Assembly (NCBI RefSeq): GCF_900155685.1
Contig: NZ_LT732548.1
Coordinates: 2,220,572 to 2,284,571 of the forward strand
Direction: 5' to 3'
Length of the DNA stretch: 64,000 nt
Origin: Paenibacillus bouchesdurhonensis
GTDB taxonomy: Bacteria; Bacillota; Bacilli; Paenibacillales; Paenibacillaceae
Positions 8,338 through 16,414 of the stretch are shown here, piece after piece. Numbering within the stretch: position 1 is the first letter of the stretch; each line of letters opens with the position of its first letter. Under the pieces are notes generated by a model. It searched no databases. It was not told the origin of the DNA and saw nothing but the letters and a program-made list of their open reading frames with translations. A program made the translations under genes and the position numbers.

Positions 8338-8553
8338 ATGATGGTAGGAATCATTGAAGGTTTTGAAGGTGAATATTGTATTATTGAAGTGGACGGCAAT
8401 ACGAGGGACGTGCCTCGCAAGCTGGTGAATGCCAGCGTCAAAACCGGCGACGTTGTGGAATGGAACGGGAGCGAGTGGAATACGAATGTCCAGCAGACGA
8501 AGGAACGAAGCGACTATATGAAATCTCTGATGGATGACGTATGGGACGATTAA
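8338..8553 (+). CDS. DUF3006 family protein, 71 aa
   Basis: A small soluble protein with the DUF3006 pattern: VGIIEGFEGEYCIIEVDG, VPRKLV and GDVVEWN, predicted to form a small beta barrel. A GTG at 8329 overlaps the stop of the preceding gene, but AGAGGTGA is better placed for ATG 8338, which also matches the usual family N-terminus. DUF3006 genes often follow ComEC-like MBL genes, as here, suggesting a shared but unknown role. Confidence 0.75.
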   Translation: MMVGIIEGFEGEYCIIEVDGNTRDVPRKLVNASVKTGDVVEWNGSEWNTNVQQTKERSDYMKSLMDDVWDD

Positions 8554-8578
8554 TTGATCTATGTTTGGAGGATGAGTT

Positions 8579-9100
8579 ATGAAATTGTCTAAGCCCCAAC
8601 TTGGGGAGTATCCCGAGCATTTTGAGGAATATATTCGTGAAGTGCCCGAGAGTCAGTTGTTATCCCTATTGGAGCTTCAGCCAGAGGAAGCTATGCTTAA
8701 ACTGGGGACGCTCTCAGAGGAAGCCGGCAATTATAAGTATGACGAGGGCAAGTGGAGCTTAAAGGAAGTCCTTGGGCATATAAACGATACGGAGCGCGTG
8801 ATGAGTTATCGGCTGCTGCGGATTGCCAGAGGGGATAAGACGCCGCTTCCGGGCTTTAGCGAGGAGTTGTTTGTTAGTCATGCGAATTTTGATCGCTTGT
8901 CGATCATACAGCTTCTGAAAGACTTCTCGACTGTCAGAAACGCTACATTAACCCTCGCCCGACAATTGGACGATGAAGCCTGGCAGCGAACGGGGACTGC
9001 GAGCGACGAACTTATTTCCAGTAGAGCGCTGGCATATCTTATTGCCGGTCACGCGAAGCATCATTTTAGGATCATTCGTGAACGCTATTTACATCATTAA
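8579..9100 (+). CDS. DinB-like four-helix protein, 173 aa
   Basis: A DinB/YfiT-type four-helix-bundle protein predicted to bind a divalent metal. Family features are KWSLKEVLGHINDTERVMSYR near residues 60-80, with the first metal histidine in GHIND, and a C-terminal helix AGHAKHHFRIIRERY that supplies two more. Length and layout fit the family, whose members include thiol-dependent S-transferases and many of unknown function. An ATG at 8579 follows GGAGGATG. It is the third gene in this direction after the ComEC-like lipoprotein, with 25 bp after the DUF3006 gene. Confidence 0.82.
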   Translation: MKLSKPQLGEYPEHFEEYIREVPESQLLSLLELQPEEAMLKLGTLSEEAGNYKYDEGKWSLKEVLGHINDTERVMSYRLLRIARGDKTPLPGFSEELFVSHANFDRLSIIQLLKDFSTVRNATLTLARQLDDEAWQRTGTASDELISSRALAYLIAGHAKHHFRIIRERYLHH

Positions 9101-9141
9101 CATGAACTTTTAATTTCAGTATTTTGAATGGACTAATTAAT

Positions 9142-9171
9142 TGCGGACTGCTCATTGATGAGCAGTCCGCA
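9142..9171. terminator. Terminator between convergent DinB-like and manA genes
   Basis: TGCGGACTGCTCAT and ATGAGCAGTCCGCA form a perfect 14-bp stem with a 2-nt loop, placed between convergent genes. The T runs on either side are weak. Confidence 0.65.
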
Positions 9172-9189
9172 TTATATGTTTGTGGCAGG

Positions 9190-10137
9190 TTATTCCGATG
9201 AAATGATTAGCTGCATAGATCCGCTGAGCACGTAAGGGCCAAAGGAGATGGGAAGAATGAAATGATCTCCTTTGTTCAACGAGTATTGATGATCCGCGAT
9301 GCTTAATTGCCCCTGGCCCTCTATAACGCTGCAAATCGTGTACTTTGTGCTGGCCTCAAGGTTAGCAGCGCCATCGATTTCCCATTTTTGCACGGTAAAA
9401 AATTCATTCGATACAAAGGAAGTAATCGTTATTCCTTCCCGGGCAAAGATATCATAGGTTTCCTGTTTGTACGACTGGGGAACTGTAGTGACATCAATCG
9501 CTTTCTCCAGGTGAAGCTCGCGTGTATTTCCGTCTTTGTCCGTACGATCATAATCGTAAACACGATAAGTTGTATCAGAGCTCTGCTGCGTCTCAAGAAC
9601 GACAATTCCTTTGCCCAGCGCATGAATCGTACCGCTAGGCACATAGAAGAAGTCGCCGGCCTGAACTTTAACCTTGGTCAGAAATTTCCCCCAGTTCCCT
9701 TCCTCGATCCACTTTATAAGCTGTTCTTTGGAACTAGCTTCATGGCCGTAAATGATCTCCGCGCCCGGCTCTGCATCAACGATATACCAGCACTCGGTCT
9801 TGCCTAATTCGCCGTTCTCATGCTCGCCTGCATACTGATCATCCGGATGAACCTGTACAGATAAATCGTCAGAGGCGTCTAGAATCTTGGTTAGCAATGG
9901 AAAAACCGCTGAATTGGATTGGAATAATTCCTGATGAGATGTCCATAGCTCTCCCAGGGGTAAGCCTTTGTATGGTCCTTCCTTGACTACGCTTTGTCCA
10001 TTAGGATGCGCGGATACCGCCCAGCATTCCCCTGTCTTTGCATTAGGGATTTCATAGCCGAATAGCTCGGCCAGCTTGCTTCCGCCCCAAATGCGCTCTT
10101 GAAATACAGGTTCTAGAAAAATTGGTTGTTGATTCAT
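9190..10137 (-). CDS. manA: Mannose-6-phosphate isomerase, class I
   Basis: Interconverts mannose 6-phosphate and fructose 6-phosphate with a Zn ion. The short 315-residue Bacillus-type cupin form is recognised from the opening PIFLEPVFQERIWGGSKL, the Zn motif LSVQVHPDDQYA, a glutamate in GKTECWYIVDA, and the strand DFFYVPSGTIHALG that supplies the last histidine ligand. The start is ATG 10137 with AGGAAGT upstream. It lies 34 bp downstream of the ROK kinase gene on the same strand, so the two probably form a sugar-use operon controlled by the divergent LacI-type regulator. Confidence 0.93.
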   Translation of the reverse strand: MNQQPIFLEPVFQERIWGGSKLAELFGYEIPNAKTGECWAVSAHPNGQSVVKEGPYKGLPLGELWTSHQELFQSNSAVFPLLTKILDASDDLSVQVHPDDQYAGEHENGELGKTECWYIVDAEPGAEIIYGHEASSKEQLIKWIEEGNWGKFLTKVKVQAGDFFYVPSGTIHALGKGIVVLETQQSSDTTYRVYDYDRTDKDGNTRELHLEKAIDVTTVPQSYKQETYDIFAREGITITSFVSNEFFTVQKWEIDGAANLEASTKYTICSVIEGQGQLSIADHQYSLNKGDHFILPISFGPYVLSGSMQLIISSE

Positions 10138-10171
10138 TAGGGTAACTTCCTTTCTTTGCTTTCAATTGTAT

Positions 10172-11092
10172 TTAATATTTCGTATGGATTAGGGCAGCTG
10201 CGCCGATCAGACCAGCATCCTGATTCAAAGCAGCGGGCACAATGGGGGTGCTCTGCCCAGATGGGTTCAACGCGCAGTTCTGCACATAGTCCTGTACAGC
10301 GCTAAACAACGGTTCGCCTACCTGTGATACACCTCCGCCAATCACTACTTTCTCCGGGTCGAACGTGTTGATCAACGTGACGCAGCCAATGCTGATATAG
10401 CGAAATACTTGGTCGACGAGCTTCTTCATGTCGGCACAACCTTCATCTGCCATCTCGAACACCTCTTTGGAGGTGACGTCCCTGCCGAGCAGGCGGGAGG
10501 CATTCCTCGCAATAGCTGTGCCGGAGGCGATAAATTCCCAGCAGCCCTGCTGGCCGCATACGCAGTCGCCGGCGGAAGGATCGATAACGAGGTGCCCGAC
10601 ATCTCCGGCATTTCCTGTCGAGCCGGTAATCAGCTTGCCGTGAGAGAATATCCCTGCGCCAATGCCTGTGCTGATCGTAATGAAAATGAAATGGTCGGCG
10701 TCTTGGGCCGCACCTTGCCACTTCTCCGCGAGGGCAGCGGCTGTGGCATCGTTCTCAAACGTAATCGGCAGCTCAAAATGCCTCTTCAAGGAATCCATCA
10801 GGGGAAAATTATGCCAAGCAGTCATATTTGGAGGCTTTACGATATGACCTGTCTTCGTATTCAAAGGACCGGGTGCTCCGACCCCGATGCCGGCAATCTG
10901 AGCTTCATTTAGTTTATACTCCGTAAGCAATTGCTTGGCTGCATCGGCGATGCGGCTTACCATATCATGCGGGTTAATCGATAGGTCTGTAGGCAGAGAT
11001 GTCTTTGTACATATTGTCCCAAGCGAGTCTACGATCCCGATGGCTGTCTTAGTACCGCCGATATCGATGCCTATCGCGTATTTCACTTCCAA
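10172..11092 (-). CDS. ROK family sugar kinase, glucokinase-like, 306 aa
   Basis: Phosphorylates a hexose with ATP. The N-terminal phosphate-binding loop AIGIDIGGTKTAIGIVD, the substrate and catalytic motif FENDATAAALAEKWQG, the STGIGAGIF loop, and the ROK zinc motif GHLVIDPSAGDCVCGQQGCWE are all present. Length fits bacterial ROK glucokinases or fructokinases; adjacent manA suggests mannose, fructose or glucose flux, but the substrate cannot be decided from sequence. The start is within the divergent promoter region shared with the LacI-type gene at 11203. GGAGGT precedes the start. Confidence 0.88.
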   Translation of the reverse strand: MEVKYAIGIDIGGTKTAIGIVDSLGTICTKTSLPTDLSINPHDMVSRIADAAKQLLTEYKLNEAQIAGIGVGAPGPLNTKTGHIVKPPNMTAWHNFPLMDSLKRHFELPITFENDATAAALAEKWQGAAQDADHFIFITISTGIGAGIFSHGKLITGSTGNAGDVGHLVIDPSAGDCVCGQQGCWEFIASGTAIARNASRLLGRDVTSKEVFEMADEGCADMKKLVDQVFRYISIGCVTLINTFDPEKVVIGGGVSQVGEPLFSAVQDYVQNCALNPSGQSTPIVPAALNQDAGLIGAAALIHTKY

Positions 11093-11122
11093 GTCGAATA
11101 CCTCCTGTATTACATTATTCTT

Positions 11123-11164
11123 TACTTTACAAACTTGACAATATTGATTTTTGTAAAGTATATT
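11123..11164. promoter_or_regulatory. Divergent promoter and inverted-repeat operator
   Basis: TACTTTACAAA (11123-11133) and TTTGTAAAGTA (11150-11160) form a perfect 11-bp inverted repeat with a 16-bp spacer. TTGACA (11135-11140) lies inside it and TATATT (11159-11164) overlaps its right arm with an 18-bp spacing, a plausible promoter for the LacI-type gene. The placement suggests an operator controlling both the regulator and the ROK-manA genes. Confidence 0.55.
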
Positions 11165-11202
11165 TAGGTCAAGTTTATCATGTTTTGAAAGGATTGAAAA
11201 GA

Positions 11203-12237
11203 ATGGCCCGGAGAAAGAAAATATCCATGCAGGATATCGCTGATAAGTTGGAAATTTCTAAAAATGCCGTGTCGCTAGCGCTGACGAATAAGAAGGGGGT
11301 TAGCGACGAATTGCGCAGCCGCATTATCCATACTGCAAAGGAAATGGGGTATGGATCGTATGCAATCAGCGAGAGCAGCGATTCTAACATTCTTGTACTC
11401 GTTCCAGAACGAATTATGAGTTATCAGGATAACGATCATTTTCAATTTTTTCATGATATGATTTGGGGCTTGGAGAAAAGCATTCGAAGCAAAGGCTTCA
11501 ATGCCGTTATTGCTCCTATCGATCGCGAATCCGAGCATCGCCTTCAACTGCCGCGCTTGTTTACGGATATTTCATATCGAGGCATTATATTGTTTGGAAT
11601 TACGCGTCCTGAATATGCACGTCTAGTTTGGGAGCAGGATGTTCGGCTCGTGATGATGGATTCTTATTATCGAGAGCTGCCTTGTCCGGTTGTAGCCTCA
11701 GCGAATATGGAAGGAGCATATGAAGCAGTGTCTTATCTCATCGAATGCGGCCATAATGACATTGGATTTATTGGCCCTGTCAATTTAACGACCAGTCATG
11801 AGGAGCGCTGGCTAGGCTATTGGAAGGCAATGCAAAGCGGAGGGCTTAAGATTAGAGGGGAACATTGTTTGACCTCATCGGTGGGCTATGATTACACGGT
11901 AGAGGAAATATCGTCCTTTCTATCCGGGCTTGAAGAGCGGCCAAGCGCTTTTTTCTGCAGCAATGACCGGATTGCCTATATCTTGGCAGAGCTTCTACAG
12001 GAGAAGAACGTTGGGGTTCCTGAGGATGTATCGATTGCGGGATATGATGATCTCCAGTATGACAGCAGCTCGGGGGTGGATATGACGACGATGCGTGTAG
12101 AGAAAGAGAGGATGTGTGATGCCGCAGCGACGATGCTTCTATCGCTAACAGAACCGTCCCGGGAAGCCGTCCGCTGGAGTATAGCTTCAACACTGGTCGT
12201 TCGCTCATCTGTGCAGAGAAGGGAGAATAAGCCGTAG
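11203..12237 (+). CDS. LacI family transcriptional regulator, 344 aa
   Basis: The N-terminal helix-turn-helix KISMQDIADKLEISKNAVSLALTNKKGVSDELRSRI has the LacI arrangement, with a hinge helix around residues 50-60 that is less canonical than CcpA. A periplasmic-binding-like effector domain follows (ILVLVPERI, FTDISYRGIILFG, SYLIECGHNDIGFIGP, FFCSNDRIAYILAELL, VSIAGYDDLQYD). TTG codons at 11185 and 11194 are in frame, but ATG 11203 with AAAGG upstream gives the natural N-terminus MARRKK. Divergent from ROK-manA across an inverted repeat, so the likely effector is a sugar or sugar phosphate. Confidence 0.88.
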   Translation: MARRKKISMQDIADKLEISKNAVSLALTNKKGVSDELRSRIIHTAKEMGYGSYAISESSDSNILVLVPERIMSYQDNDHFQFFHDMIWGLEKSIRSKGFNAVIAPIDRESEHRLQLPRLFTDISYRGIILFGITRPEYARLVWEQDVRLVMMDSYYRELPCPVVASANMEGAYEAVSYLIECGHNDIGFIGPVNLTTSHEERWLGYWKAMQSGGLKIRGEHCLTSSVGYDYTVEEISSFLSGLEERPSAFFCSNDRIAYILAELLQEKNVGVPEDVSIAGYDDLQYDSSSGVDMTTMRVEKERMCDAAATMLLSLTEPSREAVRWSIASTLVVRSSVQRRENKP

Positions 12238-12361
12238 GGCATAACTGCAGTGCGGCGGTGAGACGGTTGATGGCTGGATGGCGACGGTAGAATAGGTAGA
12301 TAATCATTAAGCGTCTGGATTACATGGATCACATGAACCCCATCGCATGAGGCATAATAAA

Positions 12362-12387
12362 CGGCCGTCTCTTTAAAGAGACGGCCG
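12362..12387. terminator. Palindromic terminator between convergent genes
   Basis: A perfect 26-bp palindrome (CGGCCGTCTCTTT and its complement) between the LacI-type gene and sodA. It could terminate transcription from either side. Confidence 0.65.
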
Positions 12388-12412
12388 CTGTATTTCATAC
12401 TGTCGTGTATTA

Positions 12413-13030
12413 TTATTTGCTTAGAGCTGCTTCATAACGCTTCTCAACTTCAGACCAGTTGACGACGTTGAAGAATGCTGCGATGTAGTCAGGACGTTTG
12501 TTTTGATATTTCAAGTAGTATGCATGCTCCCATACATCCAGACCCAAAATTGGGGTTTTACCCTCCATAATTGGGGAATCCTGATTAGGCAGGCTGTAAA
12601 CGGACAGTTTGCCGTCTTTGTCTACCGCCAAGAATGCCCAGCCGCTTCCAAAACGAGTTGTAGCTGCTTTTGTAAAGTCTTCTTTGAACTTGTCAAAGCC
12701 GCCAAGTTCGTTGTTAATAGCGTCAGCAAGCTTGCCGGACGGCTGTCCGCCGCCGTTTGGCCCAATCGTTTCCCAGAACAGGGAGTGGTTGGCATGGCCG
12801 CCGCCGTTATTGCGAACCGCAGTACGGATGCTTTCAGGAACACTGTCCAGGTCAGCGATCAGGTCTTCCAGAGATTTGGATTGAAGCTCAGGAGCAGATT
12901 CCAATGCTGCGTTCAGGTTCGTTACGTAAGTATTGTGATGGCGATCATGGTGAATCATCATCGTTTGCTCGTCGATATGTGGCTCGAGCGCGTTATTCGG
13001 ATAAGGTAGAGCAGGTAATTGGTGTGCCAT
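12413..13030 (-). CDS. sodA: Superoxide dismutase, Mn/Fe type
   Basis: Converts superoxide to oxygen and hydrogen peroxide in the cytosol. All four metal ligands are visible: His near residue 27 in [13 protein letters not shown], His near 82 in [10 protein letters not shown], and the Asp and His of [13 protein letters not shown]. The FGSGWAFL motif with the GPNGGG region is typical of Mn-dependent bacterial enzymes. The 205-residue length is normal. GAGAGGATG lies upstream of the start at 13030. A good promoter overlapped by a PerR/Fur-like box lies 50-86 bp upstream. Confidence 0.95.
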   Translation of the reverse strand: MAHQLPALPYPNNALEPHIDEQTMMIHHDRHHNTYVTNLNAALESAPELQSKSLEDLIADLDSVPESIRTAVRNNGGGHANHSLFWETIGPNGGGQPSGKLADAINNELGGFDKFKEDFTKAATTRFGSGWAFLAVDKDGKLSVYSLPNQDSPIMEGKTPILGLDVWEHAYYLKYQNKRPDYIAAFFNVVNWSEVEKRYEAALSK

Positions 13031-13079
13031 AATTTAATTCATCCTCTCTATTTGTATGTAATGCCTCTTTTCATTCTCA

Positions 13080-13116
13080 CAATGATTATTATAAATACTT
13101 ACGAACACTTAGTCAA
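13080..13116 (-). promoter_or_regulatory. sodA promoter with a PerR/Fur-like box
   Basis: On the minus strand TTGACT (13111-13116) and TATAAT (13088-13093) are separated by 17 bp. TTATAATAATCATTG (13080-13094) overlaps the -10 and matches the PerR consensus TTATAATNATTATAA at about 12 of 15 positions, so metal- or peroxide-dependent control is possible. Confidence 0.5.
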
Positions 13117-13155
13117 CTTATATGTATGTTAAGTATATTAAATGGGTAGTTAGTA

Positions 13156-13184
13156 TTGACAAACGATAGGACGTTCATCATAAT
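13156..13184 (+). promoter_or_regulatory. Promoter of the DUF1450 gene
   Basis: TTGACA (13156-13161) and CATAAT (13179-13184) are separated by 17 bp, about 43 bp before the predicted start codon. Confidence 0.55.
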
Positions 13185-13226
13185 TATTGAACTGTGTAAC
13201 GATATCGTATATTTGGGGTGAATACC

Positions 13227-13505
13227 GTGGGCTTGGGGATCGTTGTAGTAGAAGTATGCGATAGCAATTTGCTCAGCTCGCTAGAGCTGGAACAGCTAGA
13301 AGAGGAATATCCCGAGATAGCGGTTCTTCGCTTGGATTGTCTTAATTTATGCGGGCTGTGCAAGCTAAGGCCCTATGCTATGGTCAATGGCAAGCGGGTA
13401 TTCGCCAAGACGGTCGAAGAATGCGTGCAGCTTATTAAGCAGACTATTGAGGAGGAACTCAGGGCCTTTGACAATATAGATGGTTTAGATGATATAGATA
13501 TATAG
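13227..13505 (+). CDS. DUF1450 family protein (YuzB-like), 92 aa
   Basis: A small soluble protein with the DUF1450 signature: VVVEVCDSN near the start, then LDCLNLCGLCKLRPYAMVNGKRV containing a CxxCxxC cluster that could bind metal or form a redox centre, and an acidic C-terminal tail (DGLDDIDI). GTG 13218 and GTG 13227 are both in frame; GGGGTG is better spaced from 13227, giving M-G-L-G-I-V-V-V-E-V. Function is unknown. It is divergent from sodA and monocistronic. Confidence 0.8.
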   Translation: MGLGIVVVEVCDSNLLSSLELEQLEEEYPEIAVLRLDCLNLCGLCKLRPYAMVNGKRVFAKTVEECVQLIKQTIEEELRAFDNIDGLDDIDI

Positions 13506-13532
13506 AGTAGTTTCCCTATAATTAATAACTCC

Positions 13533-13854
13533 TTAATAGCTCAACTTTCGCAGCTTGAAATCTGCAAATAAGCCTTAATGTGACTGGACAGAGCTGGGAT
13601 CTGTTGATGGAATTGACAATGTAAGCATATCGGGTGCTGCGAAAGCGCTCGTTCAGCGTCCTGATCCAAGTGGAAAGGAACTTAATCGATCGGTCTACGT
13701 TCGCTGTATTAACGAGTGGGGCATCATTGCCCAACAAAATTTCGTCAAGCCGTTTATCTCCTTACCTTAAAAAACGTTACACCTAGGTTAAGTCTTTTTT
13801 AAATCAACGATACACCTAAGTTCAATTTTTTCGCTGCGAAAGTTGACTTATTAA
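13533..13854. mobile_element. 322-bp element with 22-bp terminal inverted repeats (MITE or decayed IS)
   Basis: The ends TTAATAGCTCAACTTTCGCAGC (13533-13554) and the complement of 13833-13854 agree at 20 of 22 positions. Both ends carry TTAA at the outer edge, which could be a 4-bp target duplication. Near the right end two related 17-18 bp direct repeats (CGTTACACCTAGGTTAA at 13775 and CGATACACCTAAGTTCAA at 13808) are spaced about 33 bp apart, like transposase-binding repeats. The interior has only a 71-codon minus-strand frame (13522-13737) with no recognisable transposase motif. No family can be assigned without a search. Confidence 0.55.
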
Positions 13855-13869
13855 CCTAAGCGAGCAAAA

Positions 13870-13910
13870 GAAAACCTTCAGCGCTAAAATTGACGGCTCC
13901 GAAGGTTTTT
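13870..13910 (-). terminator. Terminator of the trhO-regulator transcript
   Basis: AAAACCTTC (13870-13878) pairs with GAAGGTTTT (13901-13909). It lies just downstream of the minus-strand regulator gene. Confidence 0.5.
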
Positions 13911-13943
13911 GTTATTAACGAAATATGAATTTCAGATATTTAC

Positions 13944-14576
13944 TTATTTACGATTGGAAATAATATAAATGCATCTTTCTCCGTCCTGGGCCAGGCACTC
14001 CGTACGCTTGACCTCTGTGTCCAGCAATGATTTGAATAGGCTTAATTCGCATTCACAAGCGTGATTATAACGGTTAGCGATCTGAGAAATCGGGCAGTTA
14101 TGCTCCTTCAGAACGTAATCTCCGTCTTCATTTTGCTCGCATTCAGTCATATAGCCGTTCTCGTTTTGAATCTGAGCGAGCATTTTTACTTTTTCGGCAA
14201 AAGGAATTCCTTCCATGCTGCTCTCATATTGCAATTTAAGCTTATCACGACGTTTTTCAAAGAGCAGCTTGATCGTTTCTTCGCCGCCCTCATTTTCCAG
14301 TTCTCCCAGCAGGTCGAGGGTCAAGGAATGGTAGTTTTTTGGGAAAAGGCCTTCAGCCAGTTCAGTAAGTCCAAATACCGATGTAGGCCTGCCCAGCGTC
14401 TGGCGGATCATTTTGGACTCAATCAGCCCGTCGCGCTCCATTGTGCCAAGATGGCGCCTAACCGCCATTTCTGTGATTTGCAATTCGGACGTAATTTCTT
14501 TGGCGCTGAGAGGGCCGGATATTTTCAGCATATGCAGAATCCGTTCTCTCGTCGGCAGCTCATTAATTTGGTTCAT
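13944..14576 (-). CDS. SufR-like winged-helix regulator with a cysteine cluster, 210 aa
   Basis: The N-terminal winged helix-turn-helix (TRERILHMLKISGPLSAKEI then LQITEMAVRRHLGTMERDGLI) is of the ArsR/DeoR-SufR type. The C-terminal part has cysteines in HNCPISQIANRYNHACECE and later TECLAQDGERC, with a C-x12-C spacing like the Fe-S ligands of SufR; the later spacing differs, so cluster binding is inferred. It follows trhO by 25 bp on the same strand and is probably co-transcribed. Targets are unknown; suf or other Fe-S genes are not in the window. Confidence 0.8.
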   Translation of the reverse strand: MNQINELPTRERILHMLKISGPLSAKEITSELQITEMAVRRHLGTMERDGLIESKMIRQTLGRPTSVFGLTELAEGLFPKNYHSLTLDLLGELENEGGEETIKLLFEKRRDKLKLQYESSMEGIPFAEKVKMLAQIQNENGYMTECEQNEDGDYVLKEHNCPISQIANRYNHACECELSLFKSLLDTEVKRTECLAQDGERCIYIISNRK

Positions 14577-14601
14577 AATGACACTCCTTGCTAGAATGAC
14601 A

Positions 14602-15495
14602 TTAGCCGTTGTTTACAGCTAGCACCGCTTCCCGGCATTTGCTGCTGCAGAATCCGTGATGCTCTTCCTCGCAGGCTTCGCAGCAAACGTGCTGGAGATT
14701 GCAGACAGGGCAGTTGATATAGCGATCATTCGTTTCGCCGCAATGGTAGCAGCTGGCGATGACTATATCCTCTTCCGTCCGATTGATCGGCACGGAAATC
14801 CGTTCGTCAAATACGTAGCATTTGCCATCGAACAGATGACCCTTCACTTCGGGATCTTGGCCATAAGTGACGATTCCGCCTTCCAATTGAGCCACGTCTT
14901 TAAAGCCTTCATGCAGCAGGAAGCCGGTTAATTTCTCGCAGCGGATTCCCCCTGTACAATAAGTCAAAATTTTCTTATCCTTATATTGACTTAGGTTTTC
15001 GCGTATCCAGTCTGGGAACTCACGGAAGGATTCCACCTCTGGACGAATAGCGCCGCGAAAATGGCCGATATCGTATTCATAGTCGTTGCGGCCGTCAATG
15101 ATGATGACATCTTCCTGCTCTAGCTGCTCGTGGAATTCGACCGGCGACAGCCGTTTTCCGCTAATTTTATTCGGATCAAGCTCATGCTCATAGCGGAAAG
15201 TGACCAGCTCATTCTTGTGGCGAACGAACATTTTTTTAAAGGCATGGCCCTCAATTTCATCGATTTTGAATACGATGTCGTGAAATAGAGGATTGGCCCG
15301 CAGATCGTTCATGTATTTCTCCGTTTGCTCTATTGTCCCGGATACGGTTCCATTGATTCCTTCGGAAGCGATAAGGATGCGCCCTTTGAGTCCGAGATCT
15401 TTGCAATATTGCAAATGCTCTGCGGTAAACGATTCTGGAGATTCGATGTGTACAAATTTATAATATAGTAACACGCGGTATGCGGGTTTGCTCAT
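14602..15495 (-). CDS. trhO: tRNA uridine(34) hydroxylase, rhodanese-like
   Basis: Oxygen-dependent enzyme that hydroxylates U34 of tRNAs during 5-carboxymethoxy/methoxyuridine formation. The family N-terminus [16 protein letters not shown], the [19 protein letters not shown] motif, the rhodanese domain with catalytic cysteine in [12 protein letters not shown] (about residue 190), and a C-terminal cysteine-rich zinc region ([25 protein letters not shown]) are all present. An in-frame GTG at 15504 exists, but AGGTGATT is spaced for ATG 15495. It heads a likely two-gene unit with the SufR-like regulator. Confidence 0.92.
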   Translation of the reverse strand: MSKPAYRVLLYYKFVHIESPESFTAEHLQYCKDLGLKGRILIASEGINGTVSGTIEQTEKYMNDLRANPLFHDIVFKIDEIEGHAFKKMFVRHKNELVTFRYEHELDPNKISGKRLSPVEFHEQLEQEDVIIIDGRNDYEYDIGHFRGAIRPEVESFREFPDWIRENLSQYKDKKILTYCTGGIRCEKLTGFLLHEGFKDVAQLEGGIVTYGQDPEVKGHLFDGKCYVFDERISVPINRTEEDIVIASCYHCGETNDRYINCPVCNLQHVCCEACEEEHHGFCSSKCREAVLAVNNG

Positions 15496-15616
15496 TTTAA
15501 TCACCTATCTATATTGGATTCTTCTGAATTGTAGTGAATTTTAACAACTTAGTCAATATTAAAGTATAGTAAGTATAGTAACGAAAATCTACAGGATAAT
15601 TTAAGGAGACATATTT

Positions 15617-16318
15617 ATGCAGCGAACAGTTGGCTTTATTTATGCACATCCAGATGATGAAACCTTCGGCTGCTCTTTTCTGATTCGGCAAATTTCGGAC
15701 GAGGGAGCAGCAGCAGTGCTGTTGACGGCGACACAGGGAGAGGCAGGGAAGAGCGGCAGGCTCGGATCGATGACTCCGGAACAGCTAGCCGCGATCAGGG
15801 AACAAGAATTGCAGCGGGCAGGGGAGATTTTGGGCATTGCTGAGATCGAGCACTTAAGAATGGGCGACGGCAAATTGCGAGAAATGAAACAGGAGGTGCT
15901 CGTCGACCATATTGTCGCATTTCTCAACAAGCATCAGGCCGAGGTGGTTGTTACTTTTCCTGCAGACGGGATCTCAGGCCATCCGGATCATATTGCCATT
16001 CATCATGCGGTAAATAAGGCGGTTTTCAGCGGGGCCTGCCGCTTCGTTCAGAAGCTCTATTACAACTTGATGGGGCTGCCGGATGCCAAAGCGGCGGGAG
16101 CTGCAGTGCTGGAGCTAAAAGGAGAGGGGCAGCAGGAAGTTAAGGCGAAGGCATTGGCTGCTCATGATTCCCAGATTTTATCGATCGAGCGGGTATTCGG
16201 CAAGCTGGATGACGGCCCGCCTTGGCATTTCGCGCCGGAATTGTTCCAGCTCGTGTGGGAACGGGGAAGCTTCCATCCGGCAAAGCAAGAGCATTCCATC
16301 TTTGATGATTTGGCATAG
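15617..16318 (+). CDS. PIG-L/LmbE family N-acetylglucosaminyl deacetylase-like protein, 233 aa
   Basis: A Zn-dependent deacetylase of the PIG-L fold. The metal motif AHPDDE is at residues 10-15 of MQRTVGFIYAHPDDETFG and the third ligand is in SGHPDHIAIHHA; the intervening TQGEAG loop is also typical. Members of this group include BshB-type enzymes of bacillithiol synthesis; this resembles the BshB2 (YojG) side but the substrate cannot be fixed by reading. AAGGAG precedes the ATG. Divergent from trhO, and followed by a terminator, so monocistronic. A YtxJ homologue elsewhere in the window supports bacillithiol use by this organism. Confidence 0.85.
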   Translation: MQRTVGFIYAHPDDETFGCSFLIRQISDEGAAAVLLTATQGEAGKSGRLGSMTPEQLAAIREQELQRAGEILGIAEIEHLRMGDGKLREMKQEVLVDHIVAFLNKHQAEVVVTFPADGISGHPDHIAIHHAVNKAVFSGACRFVQKLYYNLMGLPDAKAAGAAVLELKGEGQQEVKAKALAAHDSQILSIERVFGKLDDGPPWHFAPELFQLVWERGSFHPAKQEHSIFDDLA

Positions 16319-16346
16319 GAACATTACCTTCGATTAAAAGCGTCAG

Positions 16347-16386
16347 AAAAAAGGCTGCTCCTCAAAGGGAGGAACAGCCTTCTTTG
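16347..16386. terminator. Terminator between convergent PIG-L and doxX genes
   Basis: AAGGCTG-CTCCTC (16351-16363) pairs with GGAGGAACAGCCTT, flanked by A and T runs, so it can work in both directions. Confidence 0.8.
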
Positions 16387-16414
16387 CTATGGATTGTGGC
16401 GATTCAACTTGTGC

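Noticed and set aside
10409..10912. 167-codon plus-strand frame over the ROK kinase
   Set aside because: It lies entirely antisense to a well-supported gene and has no family pattern.
13522..13737. 71-codon minus-strand frame inside the inverted-repeat element, first taken as a transposase fragment
   Set aside because: It has no DDE or helix-turn-helix motif and no ribosome-binding site, so I keep only the repeat structure and do not call a gene.
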